NCBI RefSeq assembly: GCF_001039355.2
Contig: NW_019775577.1
Location: 165,350-229,349, forward strand
Direction of reading: 5' to 3'
DNA: 64,000 nt
From: Lingula anatina
Taxonomy: Eukaryota; Brachiopoda; Lingulata; Lingulida; Lingulidae
Positions 52,266 to 63,822 of this stretch are shown piece by piece. Below the pieces are notes generated by a model. That model was not told the origin of the DNA. It did not search any database and worked only from the letters and a program-made list of their open reading frames with translations. The position numbers and the translations under genes are program-made. Every line of letters starts with the position of its first letter. Positions within the stretch are counted from its first letter, which is position 1.

Positions 52266-55200
52266 TTTGTGATATATGTGGCAGACTCTGCTTAACTTGG
52301 ACACTGGGGGGCCATAAAATTATTTTCTAATGATGCAGTGTTCATTTTGATTTCAGTCAGTATCAAAGAAAATAATTCAAAAGAAGATAATGAATAATTT
52401 TATGAAGCATATAGTATTTGCAAAATTAAAAGATTTTATTAAGTTATCCAAAATCTCTCTACTTCTTTATAAGTAGTCAGTCAGCTGTATTTGTCAAACT
52501 AAAAGGATAGGACTGTACCTGTGAAAATGACCATATCTTTCTATATATTTCAGCTCCCGCAGCCAGCTCCCCCATGTGGCACCCCCGGGCCCCTATGACC
52601 TGTATAGTCCCCTGCAGCTGGGGTACCACCCCCCTCAGTTCATGTATTACCCCAGCCCAGCACAGGGCTTTACACCCATATCAACAGGACCCTCATTAAG
52701 GCCAAGTCTATGTGAGTGGTTTTATGGATTCAAAGGGATGATTAAACAATTGTCATAGTTGAGCAAAAAGGTTCATTAGCTTGGTTGTTGGATAAATATG
52801 AAAATTCTCAGCTAACGTAAGCTAACGGTACGAAAAATTTTAGGCTTGTGTCTGAGAATTTTCATAATTGTCATAGTTATTATTTACTGTAATTAGTATT
52901 AAATGGAGAGAGAGTTGTTTACCTAGTATGTCATACTTCGGGATATTTCTTGAGTGGATGGTTTATAAAAAGTGATTTAGTTGAAAGATCACACAAGTCA
53001 TGTCTCTTATGTAACATTCATGAATTAAGCATTGATTATATTTATACCAAGACCTGTCTAGGGCTAAAATTGCCTCAACTTGCTGGTGCAGGTTTGTTAT
53101 TAGTGAACTACAGAGATCTGGAAGGAGGAAGGTTTCTGATAACCACATTTGAGTTTATTTTCAACAAATACTTACCAAGTGCTTGTGATTTTTTTTAAAT
53201 TGGAAATTGAAAATTGAAAATTATTATTTTTTTTTTATTTTGGCACTTTTTGATCTCAAAACACTTCCAGACTCCTAGTCATAAGCCATTTCTCCTTACT
53301 TATTTTTTCTTACAACTCAAAAGTCATGTCTGCATGATGTGTTCATTCCAGACCCCAGCCAGACGCCCAACCTCGCAGCCACCCTACAGGGGGCAGCAGC
53401 AGCAGCGGCTCACGGGGTGTCAGTCACTGGGACCCAGGGGCTGAGGGGGGCCCCCACGGGGATGGTGGTGACCGTGGACCCCAGTAGGCACCCCCCTAGT
53501 GTACACACTCAGCAGTATACTGCTATTCCTTCAGAAGGTAAGAGTTGGGTTGAAGGTATTAATGGTATATGTTTACCGAGCTTATTTTACATACAATGGA
53601 GATGTCATAGTAGTCTGCGTAAAAATACAAAATGTTGAATCTGTTCTTATTGTTAATCTGCTATTTCTTTTTACTCCCTTGCAAATAAAGCCAAAAGGTT
53701 ATGTTTATAGATAATTAACCAGTCCGAATAGTAGTTCAGTTAAGATGATCTGAAACCTATCTGTAACTTAATTGTCTTCATTTTCTAGTCAGCACCAACA
53801 CCTCGGATGCTCCCCCGGCAACATCTGGTGTCCAGGCGTTACAGCGGAATTCCAGCACCCCTCAGCCGTCACCAGGGGGCAGCAATAACCCTAACAACCC
53901 CAGTGCTTCGCCGCGACCCAGCATTCTGAGAAAACGAACCAATGATGGGTAAGGCAACCAGAGATTTGCTGTTTAAAGACCCTTGTCTTTAACCTGGACT
54001 GGTATTGGTCTAAGTGACACCACCAGATTGCACAGGGACACCGTCTAGTCTGAGAATTCAGAATTTCATGTTGTGCAGTCGGTTGGGGTGTGACCCAGTT
54101 AGCATACCTCAAAAGATCGTATTGGTAAAGAAGAGTGGTGGTTGTCATCTTGGTAATTTATGTAAAATATATTTTTCATTTCTACTTCCCTGGCATATAT
54201 TTGTGTATGAAATATGTGACAGGCGCTTTGGTGTGTGTAATCACTCAACAAATTTGCTGCATTAAAAAAAGAAGAAAGAATATCAAAAAAATTTTTCAAG
54301 TAACAGCGATCTGAATTAATTTTCATTATTTCATGAAACGTTGTCCTTCCAGGACCATCTTGGTGCGTAAAAACCTGACAGGCCCCCTGGAGGCCAGCGC
54401 AGGAAGTCCACAGTCCGCCTCTCTCCCCAGATCTGCTACCAGCTCACCGTGTAAAGCACAGAAGTAAGTGGATGTTTGGGGTTTAATGTAAATTGTTAAA
54501 CACATTTTGATTTTTGGATGTCTTCTCCATCTTTTAATGCAATTTGTTAAGTTAAGAAACAGTTTTAGGCTGTATTTTGTGTCTTTAACTGAAGCTTGCA
54601 TCTTAGGTTGTCTAGGGTCGTATCAACCATGGCGTCATAGAAAGCTTTTTGTTGTTATGTGAACTGTGACAGCATTTGAAAGTTTGTCTCTTTGTGGTAA
54701 AATGTTACCAAATTTTCACTGAAATAAGAAAGAACATAGTGGCCTTTCCAGTTGCTTATTATGATAAGTCTAAACTTTCTCAACTTCTGTGTGCAGAGAA
54801 TGTCTTCACCACGTATTTGAAAAAGTATGTCTAAGCTGCTTCCCCTACCAAAAGTAGTCATTCTTCTTACTTCATCGCTATAATGAAATGTTCAATCTTT
54901 CAGTGATACAGCTAGTCAAAGTTCCACAGATACTGCCCCCTCCACAGAGAACAACAGCCCTGCCCAGGCCACGGAGATGAAGATTAAAACAGAGCCCTTG
55001 GAAGGAGCTCCTATTGAAAATGGTGAGTAAATTAGTTGTGATACAAGCAGGAGTGGTGGAAGATAGAAATCTTTTAATATTTCTCAAAATTGGTTGGGCT
55101 CATATGAAGAATTTTTAGTTCCCACATATTAATGATGATCTTGTGATAATGGTATTTGAAATTTGCCATAATTACTCACATGGGAATTTGTTCCTTGTTG

Positions 55201-57196
55201 CACACAAATGATTCGGATGAACACTATATGTCCATCAGCATTTCCCAAAACTATAAATTTGTAGCGAAATTCCTAAGGATTTCTTTTAATTATTTTTCTT
55301 CTGATATTTTGCCTTTGTTGCAAGTTTTTCCTCTTTGTTATTTACAAGTGATCTTGGTTTCAGTTTTTGAAAAGAAATTTAATAGTCTTGTTTCTTGAAA
55401 TCTGTTACAGGGCTGCTCTCAGTGCCTCAAACAGTGGCCAGTGTTTTACAAAATAACATGGAAGCTTCCCCAAGAAAGAAGCCCAGAAAACAACTCCTGT
55501 AAGTGAGAAACTTGATTTAAGGATCTAGCAAAGATTTCCAATAGGTGTATTGTGTACTCTGAGTTTCTGGAGAGGTAACCGTGAGTTTTACCTGTTGGTA
55601 AAAATTATAATAAAATTGAACCTTTGATTGATGGAAAAATGAGTGAGTTGGGGGGGGGGGGGTTGTGGAGAAATATCATTACGGTTCTGGATTTTGATAA
55701 ATCTTGACTTTTATATTTTCATTTATTTATTTTTGTTTTTGAGAAAAAGTTGCATACAAGACATTGAAACTCTTTATTTGTGCATTTTAGTAATATCAAT
55801 GAAGAACTGAAAGATTCATCAACAGAAGATGAAACGGAGACCAAGCCCCCAGTGAAAGAAGAGAGGGAAACAGAGATAAAGCCTCCAATGCCAAAAGGTG
55901 AGGATTCTCTGGTGTTCTTGCTGGGTTATTATAGATCTTGTGTTTGATTAATTAATAAATTGATAGATAAAAAGTTTTATTTATTAAATTTTATTTCTTC
56001 ACATTACTTCTTTCTACATTCCCTCATCACCATGTCCAATGTAAAATTAATAAATAATATTACAATAAGAATATACAAAACAAAGTTGATGAACAAAAAC
56101 AACAACCTTACAAACATTTTGAAAACTAAAATGTTTTAAGTTATTCCAAAATAAAATGGATGTAATTAGTGTTAAAATAATACCAAAATGAAACTTATTA
56201 CAGATTGATTGGAATTTTGTTGAAGTATTAATGTATTTGGATATCTTTTAAAATTTTTCACTGTCTGCCTCTATGCTTTTAGTGCCAAAAGAGATGTGAC
56301 CACAAATAAGTCCTGAGACTGAAAAAGAATAAATAAGATAACGCCAAATATTTGTTTTCCAGAATACACTGATGAAGAGGGCGTAAGGTGGGTCGCCATG
56401 AGGAAGAGAAACACTGTGACTTTAATGAATTCTTACCATTGTACATGGAAGGCCAGGAATAATCATTTTCTAAGAGCCTCTGATGTCAAACCTAAAGGTA
56501 TAGATTTCAGTAGTAGTAGATTTAGCTAGAAAATAAATAAATAAATAAATAAGTAAAACAAAATATAAACAAAAAATTCAGAATACTCCTTTCTTTTAAA
56601 CAGCTTAAAAAAGGGGGAAAAACATTTTTCACAAAAAAATGTTTGTTTGTAAAATCTAAACAAAGGTTACTATAATAATTTAATAAGTGGATATAAAACT
56701 TGAATTCAGAATATCTTTCATTAAAACATTTCAGAAAGGAAAAAAGGATCGACTTTAAAACACTAGCAAATTTCCATGTCAACCATATGTGTGGCAGTTT
56801 GTTTTGTCACAAATTTTCTCTTGAGACCAAACATTTAAAAATTATTTTTGTTCTTGCAAGCCAATTCTTTCAACTTGTTACAAATGTTTCAGACGAGAGG
56901 CGTCCCACAGTCAATGAGCTGTCCAACCAGAAAAGTGTGATACAAAAAGCCAACGGGTGGAAACTCTATCATCTGGCAGCACAGCTAGAAGAAATGGTAT
57001 TTATTGTCATATATTTTATTCATTAAAATGTTCTGCATTCATTTATAAATGCACTTATTCATTTGATGAGTTCTGTAGCTAAGCAAAGTAACTGTCCCAG
57101 AACTTTATTGACTGAAAACAGTTAAATTTTACCTGGCAATTTATTTTTCTCTTTTCACAGTCATCCTTATGGCAAAGGTGTCATTCTGCTATTATT

Positions 57197-57234
<38 letters not shown>

Positions 57235-58248
57235 CTGTACATATGCCACCCTTGCTGTCTAGTTCTTCTATCTATCATTTGACCCCCTTTTGTATCCCAT
57301 CTCCACAGATGGACCTGGAGAAGGTGGTCCACAGTAGGATAGCCAGGCTCCAGAAGACGGCCACCGCCAAACCAGATATCCCATTCACGGAGGAGGAGGT
57401 GCATAAAATCAAAGAACAATCTCAGGTACATGTTATGTCCAGTGTAACGAAACTTAGGGTCCGCGTTACAGATAGTCCGCCCTCCATTTGGTTAAAATTG
57501 TAAGGGGTTAGCTTGACTTAAGTGGGTTAAAATTTAGGGCAAGGCTTATTACTTATACATATGAATGGAATGTGGACTTTCTGTCATGGGGGCTCTCTAT
57601 CACATTACACCATCTGCAATGTAGGGGTTCATTCGATCTACAAAGGACGATAAAACTCCGCAGGGACTCTTGATGAATGGAATCAGATTAACTCTCAGCT
57701 TCTTGACATAGAGTAGAATACAGAAAAGCAGGTGGTTATACAAGTATGGTGGAAACAAGGGGAGGCGTGTTAATCTGGCAATTTGATTGCATTCAGCAAG
57801 AGTCCCTGCAGAGTTGGATCGGTCTACATAAGACAAAAGCTTCATTTGGGATGAGCCTTAAGCCACTGTTCCAGGGCTATTGACTTGTAGGTTTGACATT
57901 GTACTAGTAAAATGATTAAAATGTTCAGAGTTACTAGTTTTATCAGACTTGTGGAAATCTTAGTTTTTTTATGGATTTTCCAATTTCTTTAGATTTCAAC
58001 TACAGGCAAAATTTGATTCATAATTGATATTCAAATATTAAGACTTAATATAGATTAAAGTATCCATAAATTTATTTGTTTTGTTTTGTTTTTTATAGGC
58101 TAATAAACAGAGAAGTCAGTTATTTATGAACCAGCTGGAAGAAGCGAAGAGCTCCATGTTAAGAATTCTCGATCACAAACCAAGAATTATGGAAATTATT
58201 AACAAGCACCACAGTAAAAGACCAGTGAAAAAGAAGGAGAGAACGTAG
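46136..58248 (+). CDS. SAP130: SAP130, Sin3A-associated corepressor subunit
   Basis: Eighteen coding exons: 46136-46282, 47441-47579, 47919-48362, 48674-48893, 49141-49412, 49750-49839, 50071-50266, 50630-50787, 51428-51613, 53789-53948, 54353-54463, 54904-55022, 55411-55498, 55791-55897, 56363-56497, 56893-56996, 57309-57425 and 58099-58248. Using one copy of exons 8-9 this gives 2943 nt, 980 residues; human SAP130 is slightly longer. Conserved landmarks are VPSRPIAPAP near the N-terminus, IQMASIIRSS and SHVPRG, the proline/tyrosine patch YSPLQLGYHPPQFMYY, PRPSILRKRTNDG, SPRKKPRKQ and the C-terminal domain from EYTDEEGVRWV through NPWK-like CTWKARNNHF, the NQKS and GWKLYHLAAQL helices, to SSMLRILDHKPRI. 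The C-terminus is the part that binds Sin3 in the histone deacetylase complex; the long Ser/Thr/Gln/Ala-rich middle is probably disordered. MKIKTEP and PVKEE are sumoylation-type motifs. A nuclear corepressor role is by homology. Confidence 0.93.
50275..51736 (+). repeat. SAP130 exon 8-9 segment, first copy
   Basis: From the (TTTA)n tract through exons 8 (50630-50787) and 9 (51428-51613) to AATCTG, this stretch is repeated almost perfectly at 52202-53660. I noticed a single substitution (TTTACCTAGC versus TTTACCGAGC). The first copy runs into an N gap. Confidence 0.95.
51737..52201. other. Assembly gap of 465 N
   Basis: An unsequenced run lying exactly between the two copies of the SAP130 exon 8-9 segment. 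Confidence 0.99.
52202..53660 (+). repeat. SAP130 exon 8-9 segment, second copy
   Basis: Second copy, with exon 8 at 52554-52711 and exon 9 at 53352-53537, continuing into the intron before exon 10. Exon 9 leaves phase 1 while exon 8 needs phase 2, so splicing exon 9 of the first copy to exon 8 of the second would break the frame. Only one pair can be used, which fits an assembly duplication better than a working tandem duplication. Confidence 0.95.
57540..57860. mobile_element. MITE family B, copy 3 (SAP130 intron 17)
   Basis: The left arm carries ATTCGATCTACAAAGG and GCAGGGACTCTTGATGAATG; the right arm carries CATTCAGCAAGAGTCCCTGC and GGATCGGTCTACATAAG, its inverse. GGAGGCGTGTTAATCTG is shared with the copy at 63327. 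It is about 320 bp, non-coding, with approximate ends. Confidence 0.7.
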
Positions 58249-60004
58249 CCTTAAAGACAGATTCTCAGCCTTAAAATGATAAGAAATTGAATTACATGAA
58301 AAAATGTTTGTACGTTTAAAAGATAGATTTTCTAGGTCAGAAAGTTTGTTATTATTATTATTATTTGTGAGAAAACCAGTGGATGATAAAGGGTTCAGAA
58401 AAATGGGGAAAGGTAAGGGGGGAATTATTATCAATATGGTTAAAAGGAAAGAAAGAAGGTAGCAAATGCAAAACAGGGGTTACAAATGTTCCCAAGTCAA
58501 CTGACAAGAGAAATGCTTTATTCAAAAGATGGGCCAATAAATTACATAATGTAAAAATGACCTGGATAGAAATGAATGAAACAAAAAGAAAATTTCTAAT
58601 TTCTTACATGAAACCATAGGTTACACATTTGTGTTATGTTATTTGTAAATTCTGTATATTTCTAAATGTATATTATTTTACTTTGCACTGTGTGTAATAC
58701 ATTATTTCTATGTAGATATTGTTAATCTTTGCAGGTATGAGTTTGTACTAAATGTGCACATAGTTTTTTATCATTTGGGCTCAAAATCCATCATTTTGAC
58801 ATATTTAAGCCAAAGAGGTCAGAATTTTTTCTTTTGTTCATTTAATTAAATGAACTGATGAATTTTGGCTTAATTCCATATTTCAAAACTTTTGATACAA
58901 TTTACTATTTGATTGTGAATAACAATTATTTCTTAATTTTACACTGGCAAATTAATTTAGAAAATATTCAGTGGGAATTTGAATTAGTAAATTTACTTTA
59001 AATATTTGGGTATTTTATTGTGAAAAATTTTATGGTCAGATCTGTGGTATGTATTTTTATAATGCCTAAGAAACTGACCACAATGTTTCGTCGTGTATGA
59101 ACCCCATTTTCGTACATTTTCGAAATTTTGGACAACTTTTTTGTCAAAAATGACAATGACCTAAAACATGTTTTATTCTCCCCAAATATTTAAGCAATTG
59201 ATTTTTTTCTAAACGAAGGATTTGAAGGATTCCCTGACGAATCATCATTCTTGTATTTGTCATTGCTTTTTCCAACGCTGTTTAGTGTATATAAGATACT
59301 TGATATCAATTCTGTATTGTAAATGTAAAATAGATTATTTTATAAATACATGATATTAAAAATATGATTTTCTTGCGTTGTTGTTTATAATTGTCTTTTC
59401 TCTAGTGCAGGTAACCCCAATGGAATTTTAGTCCAGGGAGTATTTCAGGGGGTAAAATATACCCGACCAAATAAGTTCGAATTCTAAATAATTATAAAAT
59501 AACCATATTAGCTACGGTGATTTTTAACCAAATATTGATGGACAATGCTCCCGCCATCCATTACTTTTTATATACTGTGAAGATTGCCCAACTACATTAC
59601 AACTTTTTTGGTCGATTGTAGTTCTTTTCTATTACAGAAACGCAGATTTACATTATAACATTTTAAAAAAGGGACTTGGCGTGAAAAAAAGGACGAACGG
59701 CATGTCTTTGTAGTTAAGAAGTGCGAGTTAAAAAATCGTTTGTAATTGATAACTTATCGAAACAATGATGAGAAATTTAAATTTAAAAAAGAAAGTAAGA
59801 GGGGACTTGTAAACTGGATTTCTACATGTATAAAAAAAATTAACCAGAATTTCCTTGAAACATACTTGCAACTGTCCGAGGTCTAGTTGAAGATCACACC
59901 GCGCCGCACCTGTTCAAATTACCATACGCATTACATAATAAGTGACCTTCGGAACCTGTTATCAGCGCTAAGCAGAGAATAGGAGACTGGAGGGTCAAAA
60001 CAAG
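58249..60004. other. SAP130 3' UTR and intergenic region before the P450
   Basis: AT-rich sequence with an (ATT)n tract near 58348. AATAAA occurs at 58536-58541 within the likely SAP130 3' UTR. No other exon was recognised; the P450 promoter should lie in the last few hundred bases. Confidence 0.5.
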
Positions 60005-63000
60005 ATGGCGGTATCTGGATTGGCTACAGCAATTCTGGCAGTGATAGCCATACCAGTGTTTTATGGCGTTGTTAAGCTAGCGGGGCTCATCATTCGTGCG
60101 AGGAGATTTTACAAAATCCTTGCTCCAGTGCCCAGCGAGCCCATGCACTGGTTTTGGGGTCACCTGCATCTGGTAAGTGCCTGTACGGTGTAAAGTGCTT
60201 ACTAGTATTTGAACTATTTGTATAAAGGGCTGTGTTCAAAAGATAACCGCGGGTAAAGCTAAGAGGAAATACGGCGGTCCCTTGAGTGAAATGTAGTAAA
60301 GAAAGAGGCGCAGACAATGCAGATATGTTAGCGAAGAGGCACTATATTGCACTGTGAATATACTCCTTAAGTCGGAAAGTGCACTCCCCCTCTCCCCCCC
60401 CCTCCCCAACAAACATACACAAACTTAAGTTGTTCGATCTTGTGTTCAGAAACCGAGGTGCCGCGTAACAAGTACACAGTCCGGCCTTCATTAGTCATAC
60501 AGATCAGGGTTAGTGCGACGTGAGTGGGTCAAAAATTAATCAAGGTTGGGACTAGTTAGCCGTACAAACACCTGTCACGGGGCCTGACTCTCTCGTGCGT
60601 ATATAACTAGATGTCACTGGTGGGACAACGTCTGTACTGAGTGTCCGTGTTGTCTGTTATTGTTTTGCACCTGAATAGCTCACAATCTGACCGCTGTACC
60701 CTGAGTGTCAGAGCAACGTAAAAGCTAGCTTGCTAAATATACCTTGTGGTGGAGTCGCTTTTACTGGTATTGCTACTATGGGTTATATATGAAATCAAGA
60801 TCGAGCTGGCAATACCGGAATCTAGAACCTAGGGTAGACCGCTGTGACTACCTTATTAAATTGGATGCTGAAACGTTACCCCTGGGACGGATGTTAAGGT
60901 AAGCGTGGCGAGGACAAAGGGGGCACACTTTTGATTCATCGTGGCCGGATCTCAGCTTGGCATGTTGGCTACACATATGCTCGAGATCACTTCGTTCAGC
61001 ACATTGTATCTGGGGTGATGATAGACAGATCTGGGTCACATACACAATTAACTTCCCTGCTTGTACTTGAATGTGCAGATCGAGGCCTACGTGTGCTTCT
61101 GCACGCATGGGAAAAGATAACTGGAGGACCAGTAGAAGAAATGTATACGGTGACATCTATAGTGCCAACGTATGAGAAAAATTACCCTAAAATATACGTC
61201 GTATACGCAGGCAAAAGTTAGTGTATATCCGGAGAGATATATCTATGGAATGTTTTGGGCATGTTACAAAAATTCCATACGCTGCTTGTATCTTCATTTT
61301 TAAACGCTGGAAAACAGGGTGATTTCACATGCTCAAAGTTGTGCATATAACCCATGTCACATACGATACTCATACATACGTACCTTTGTAAACCCCCCCC
61401 CCCCCCACACACACACACATACCCATACAATAATTTCCCGACCCATTTTTACATTGCGAGTGTGCAGATATCACGAAAAACAGCAAAAGTGGACACGTAA
61501 AACTTATCTATGAAATTGATCCCCCAAAACCAGTATAATTTGCCGATTAATTTTAGGCTCCCAGACCAGACGAGAGTATGCTTGCTTATCACCGCAAACA
61601 AGTCGACCGTTTTCCGAGACTGAAGGTTGGATGGTTGACTTTTTTGTTTCCTAACCTCCATATACGGCATCCTGACTATTTTCCATTAGTCATAAAAGGT
61701 CTGATTTTTTTAATCAATAAAACTATTGTTTCAGTGTATAACATTGCCCGGTGCTTATGTAGATGCGACTGGTTTTGCTTTAAGATAATTAACTCTTACT
61801 CTACGAAGGCTTATGTCGCTAAATTTCTATTTTAAAACACCTCTTTCACTTAGACTCATATGTGTGTATTTGGACAATTTTACTAACACTGTTTTTGCAC
61901 GCAAACGAGCCCCTTTCTTGACATAGAGCCATTAACCTCTGGGATGTAAACAAATGTAAATTAGCCTTAACAAGACTGCTTCCGTGCACAGCACTAGCTG
62001 TGGCATTGTTTCCCCTTTAATATTTCATTAAATGCTCAAGAATGATACGGTGTGGTCAAAATTTGTAATTTTTAAATTGTCAGCCCTGGATAAATAGATA
62101 TACAATAGCACATTAACTAATTACTAGCCACTAATTACTTTCTCTGTTGGCCTATCCTCAGAAGGCAAGGTTTCAATGGAGAAACGTCAAGGTCTTGTAA
62201 TAGAGACAATAACAAATATTAAGAAATTCAAATCTTTTAATTTTCAATTAAAATGTGTAAAAAAAATGAGCATTAGCCATATTCCTGTAAATCAGCTTCT
62301 ATAGCACTCTTGTTCTCTTATGAGAATGTGTGTGTGTGTGTGTGTGGGGGGGGGGGGTCGCTCAGGCCCTAGTTAAATTCCACTTTACACGTGGTTGATG
62401 AGTTTCAGTGTTAATTGAAATTCTTTAACCAGGCACAACGTACAAATCTTAATTGATAAGTAAAGAAGACATGGGAAAAAAACTATAACAAAAATTATTC
62501 CTGAAATGCCGGAATGCATCCATCTGTTCGAAGAAGAAAGGGAATACCTTGCATTTTTTCCTGTTGCAGCTTTTACAGATACACTCACATGTCTATTTCT
62601 TGACAGTTGCCCGGGCCCAATGAAGAAGGACTGGCATATTATCGCCAGAAAGCAAGGAGATTCCCTGTATGGACGGTTTCCTGGTTGACGCCACTTTTAC
62701 CGTCCGTGGTCATGAAAGTGCCCCGTATCCTACGCCCTGTACTGAAATCTCAAGGTTAAGAGGAAATATTGTTTTTCCACTAGACATTCACAGATATGTC
62801 GATCCATGGTAGAGGGTAGAGAAATACATGTTCCTTTGAGAAATGATGTCCCATATACGCAAGGATTGGCGATTTTTCTCCATAGAAACTAAACATAGAA
62901 ACGATCGAAAGTTTAGCAATGTTTTGAACATATTTATTTTGGATATATTGTCATCATGGAAAAAATAAAAAAAAAACCGAGTGCTCAATATTTAATTGAA

Positions 63001-63822
63001 TACAATTGTTCTACGGTAAGACACGGTTGTATAAAGTGTTGATACGCTGAACTTTCTTCACTATGTTTATATATAGGCCTATAAAACCCTGTAAGTGATG
63101 GGTCTAGATGGTTTGCACATATTACATGTAGACTGCGCAACGAACATACAGGGAAGCTCTTTCACCTACCAATACATGAAAAACTCTTTCTCCCTGGTTC
63201 GATATCTGTGGTTGCCACGCCCTTAGCTTCAGTGTCTCGAAACTGTCGTCAAACAGCTAGCCACAGAAAATACTCAGCTACTGCCGTACTGTGGGTGGTG
63301 GATTTTACTATCTTGATGGAAAATTGAAGGCTCATTCCCAATGAAACTATCGTTCAACCTAGATCGATCCAACTCGGCTGAATGTAATCATATAAACAGA
63401 ACAATCCCTACTTCTGGCTTTGCGTACAATTCAGAAAAGCTTGTGTTTATGGCAGTGCGTTGAAAACAAGAGGAGGCGTGTTAATCTGTTAAGCTGATTG
63501 CATTCAGTGAGAGTCCCGCACGGAATTGGATCGATCTACGTAGAGCCATAGTTTCATTGGGAACAAAGCCCTTAGTTACCGGGAATGTGTTTGTTTCCCC
63601 ATTTTCGGACGGAGAAGTCCAATATTTTGATTTAGAAAGTATTCAGTTAGGAGAATTAAATAAGATTATATTTTCTACAGTTTCCAGGAATGAACGAAGC
63701 CGGCCTTGCTTACTACCGGAAGCATGGGGCAAAATATCCTCGGATAGAAAAAGGATTTTTAACGCCATTGATCCCTATTGTGGGATTGAAATGTCCAAGC
63801 GCATTTCGGGCTATTTTGCAAG
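60005..63822 (+). CDS. Cytochrome P450, CYP4-like, 5' part with three alternative second exons
   Basis: Exon 1 (60005-60172, phase 0 donor GTAAGT) begins at a good context, CAAGATGGCG, and encodes an N-terminal membrane anchor (about residues 4-32) followed by a basic stretch and VPSEPMHWFWGHLHL, the proline-rich GH hinge of microsomal CYP4 enzymes. It can be followed by any of three homologous exons: 61557-61698, 62607-62754 or 63681-63822. Each encodes the N-terminal β-sheet/helix A region that follows the hinge, in the form PGxNEEGLAYYRxxxxxFPxxxxxWLTPLxP. The heme-binding exons lie beyond the window, so the gene is partial. Family members are ER-bound monooxygenases that mostly ω-hydroxylate fatty acids and related lipids. 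CYP4 membership is judged from the hinge and the GL-Y-FP-W pattern and is moderately sure. Confidence 0.75.
60173..61556 (+). other. P450 intron 1
   Basis: 1.4-kb intron from GTAAGTGC to the acceptor GATTAATTTTAG. The open frame at 60931-61221 has no recognised similarity and no splice connection in phase. The piece at about 60577-60780 starts TGTCACGGGG and may be an old repeat. Poly-C/(CA)n sequence lies at 61395-61420. Confidence 0.5.
61557..61698 (+). CDS. P450 exon 2, version a
   Basis: The exon is 142 nt, entering in phase 0 and leaving in phase 1 (acceptor TTTTAG, donor GTCTGA). It encodes APRPDESMLAYHRKQ, then DRFPRLKVGWLTFLFP and a HPDYFPLVIKG end. It is the most divergent of the three versions, keeping the LAYxR, FP and WLT positions. 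The donor GTCTGA is weaker than consensus. Confidence 0.75.
62607..62754 (+). CDS. P450 exon 2, version b
   Basis: The exon is 148 nt, phase 0 to phase 1 (acceptor TTGACAG, donor GTTAAG). It encodes LPGPNEEGLAYYRQK, then RRFPVWTVSWLTPLLP and a PRILRPVLKSQ end. It is two codons longer than the other versions and closest to the usual CYP4 sequence. Confidence 0.8.
63327..63573. mobile_element. MITE family B, copy 4 (intact)
   Basis: The left arm AAGGCTCATTCCCAATGAAAC is inverted at the right as GTTTCATTGGGAACAAAGCC. Further in, TAGATCGATCCAACTC pairs with the inverse of GAATTGGATCGATCTAC. It is 247 bp and non-coding, lying between P450 exon versions b and c and ending about 108 bases before version c. 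Confidence 0.8.
63681..63822 (+). CDS. P450 exon 2, version c
   Basis: The exon is 142 nt, phase 0 to phase 1 (acceptor TTCTACAG, donor GTTTTT). It encodes FPGMNEAGLAYYRKH, then AKYPRIEKGFLTPLIP and a CPSAFRAILQG end. The donor GTTTTT is poor. The window ends 178 bases later, so further versions could follow. Confidence 0.75.

Noticed and set aside
60577-60780. Possible solo LTR beginning TGTCACGGGG
   Set aside because: No matching 3' end, primer-binding site, polymerase frame or second copy could be found in the window.
60848-61221. Overlapping open frames on both strands in P450 intron 1
   Set aside because: There is no recognisable family, no phase-compatible splice signals linking them to exon 1, and similar lengths on both strands suggest chance.
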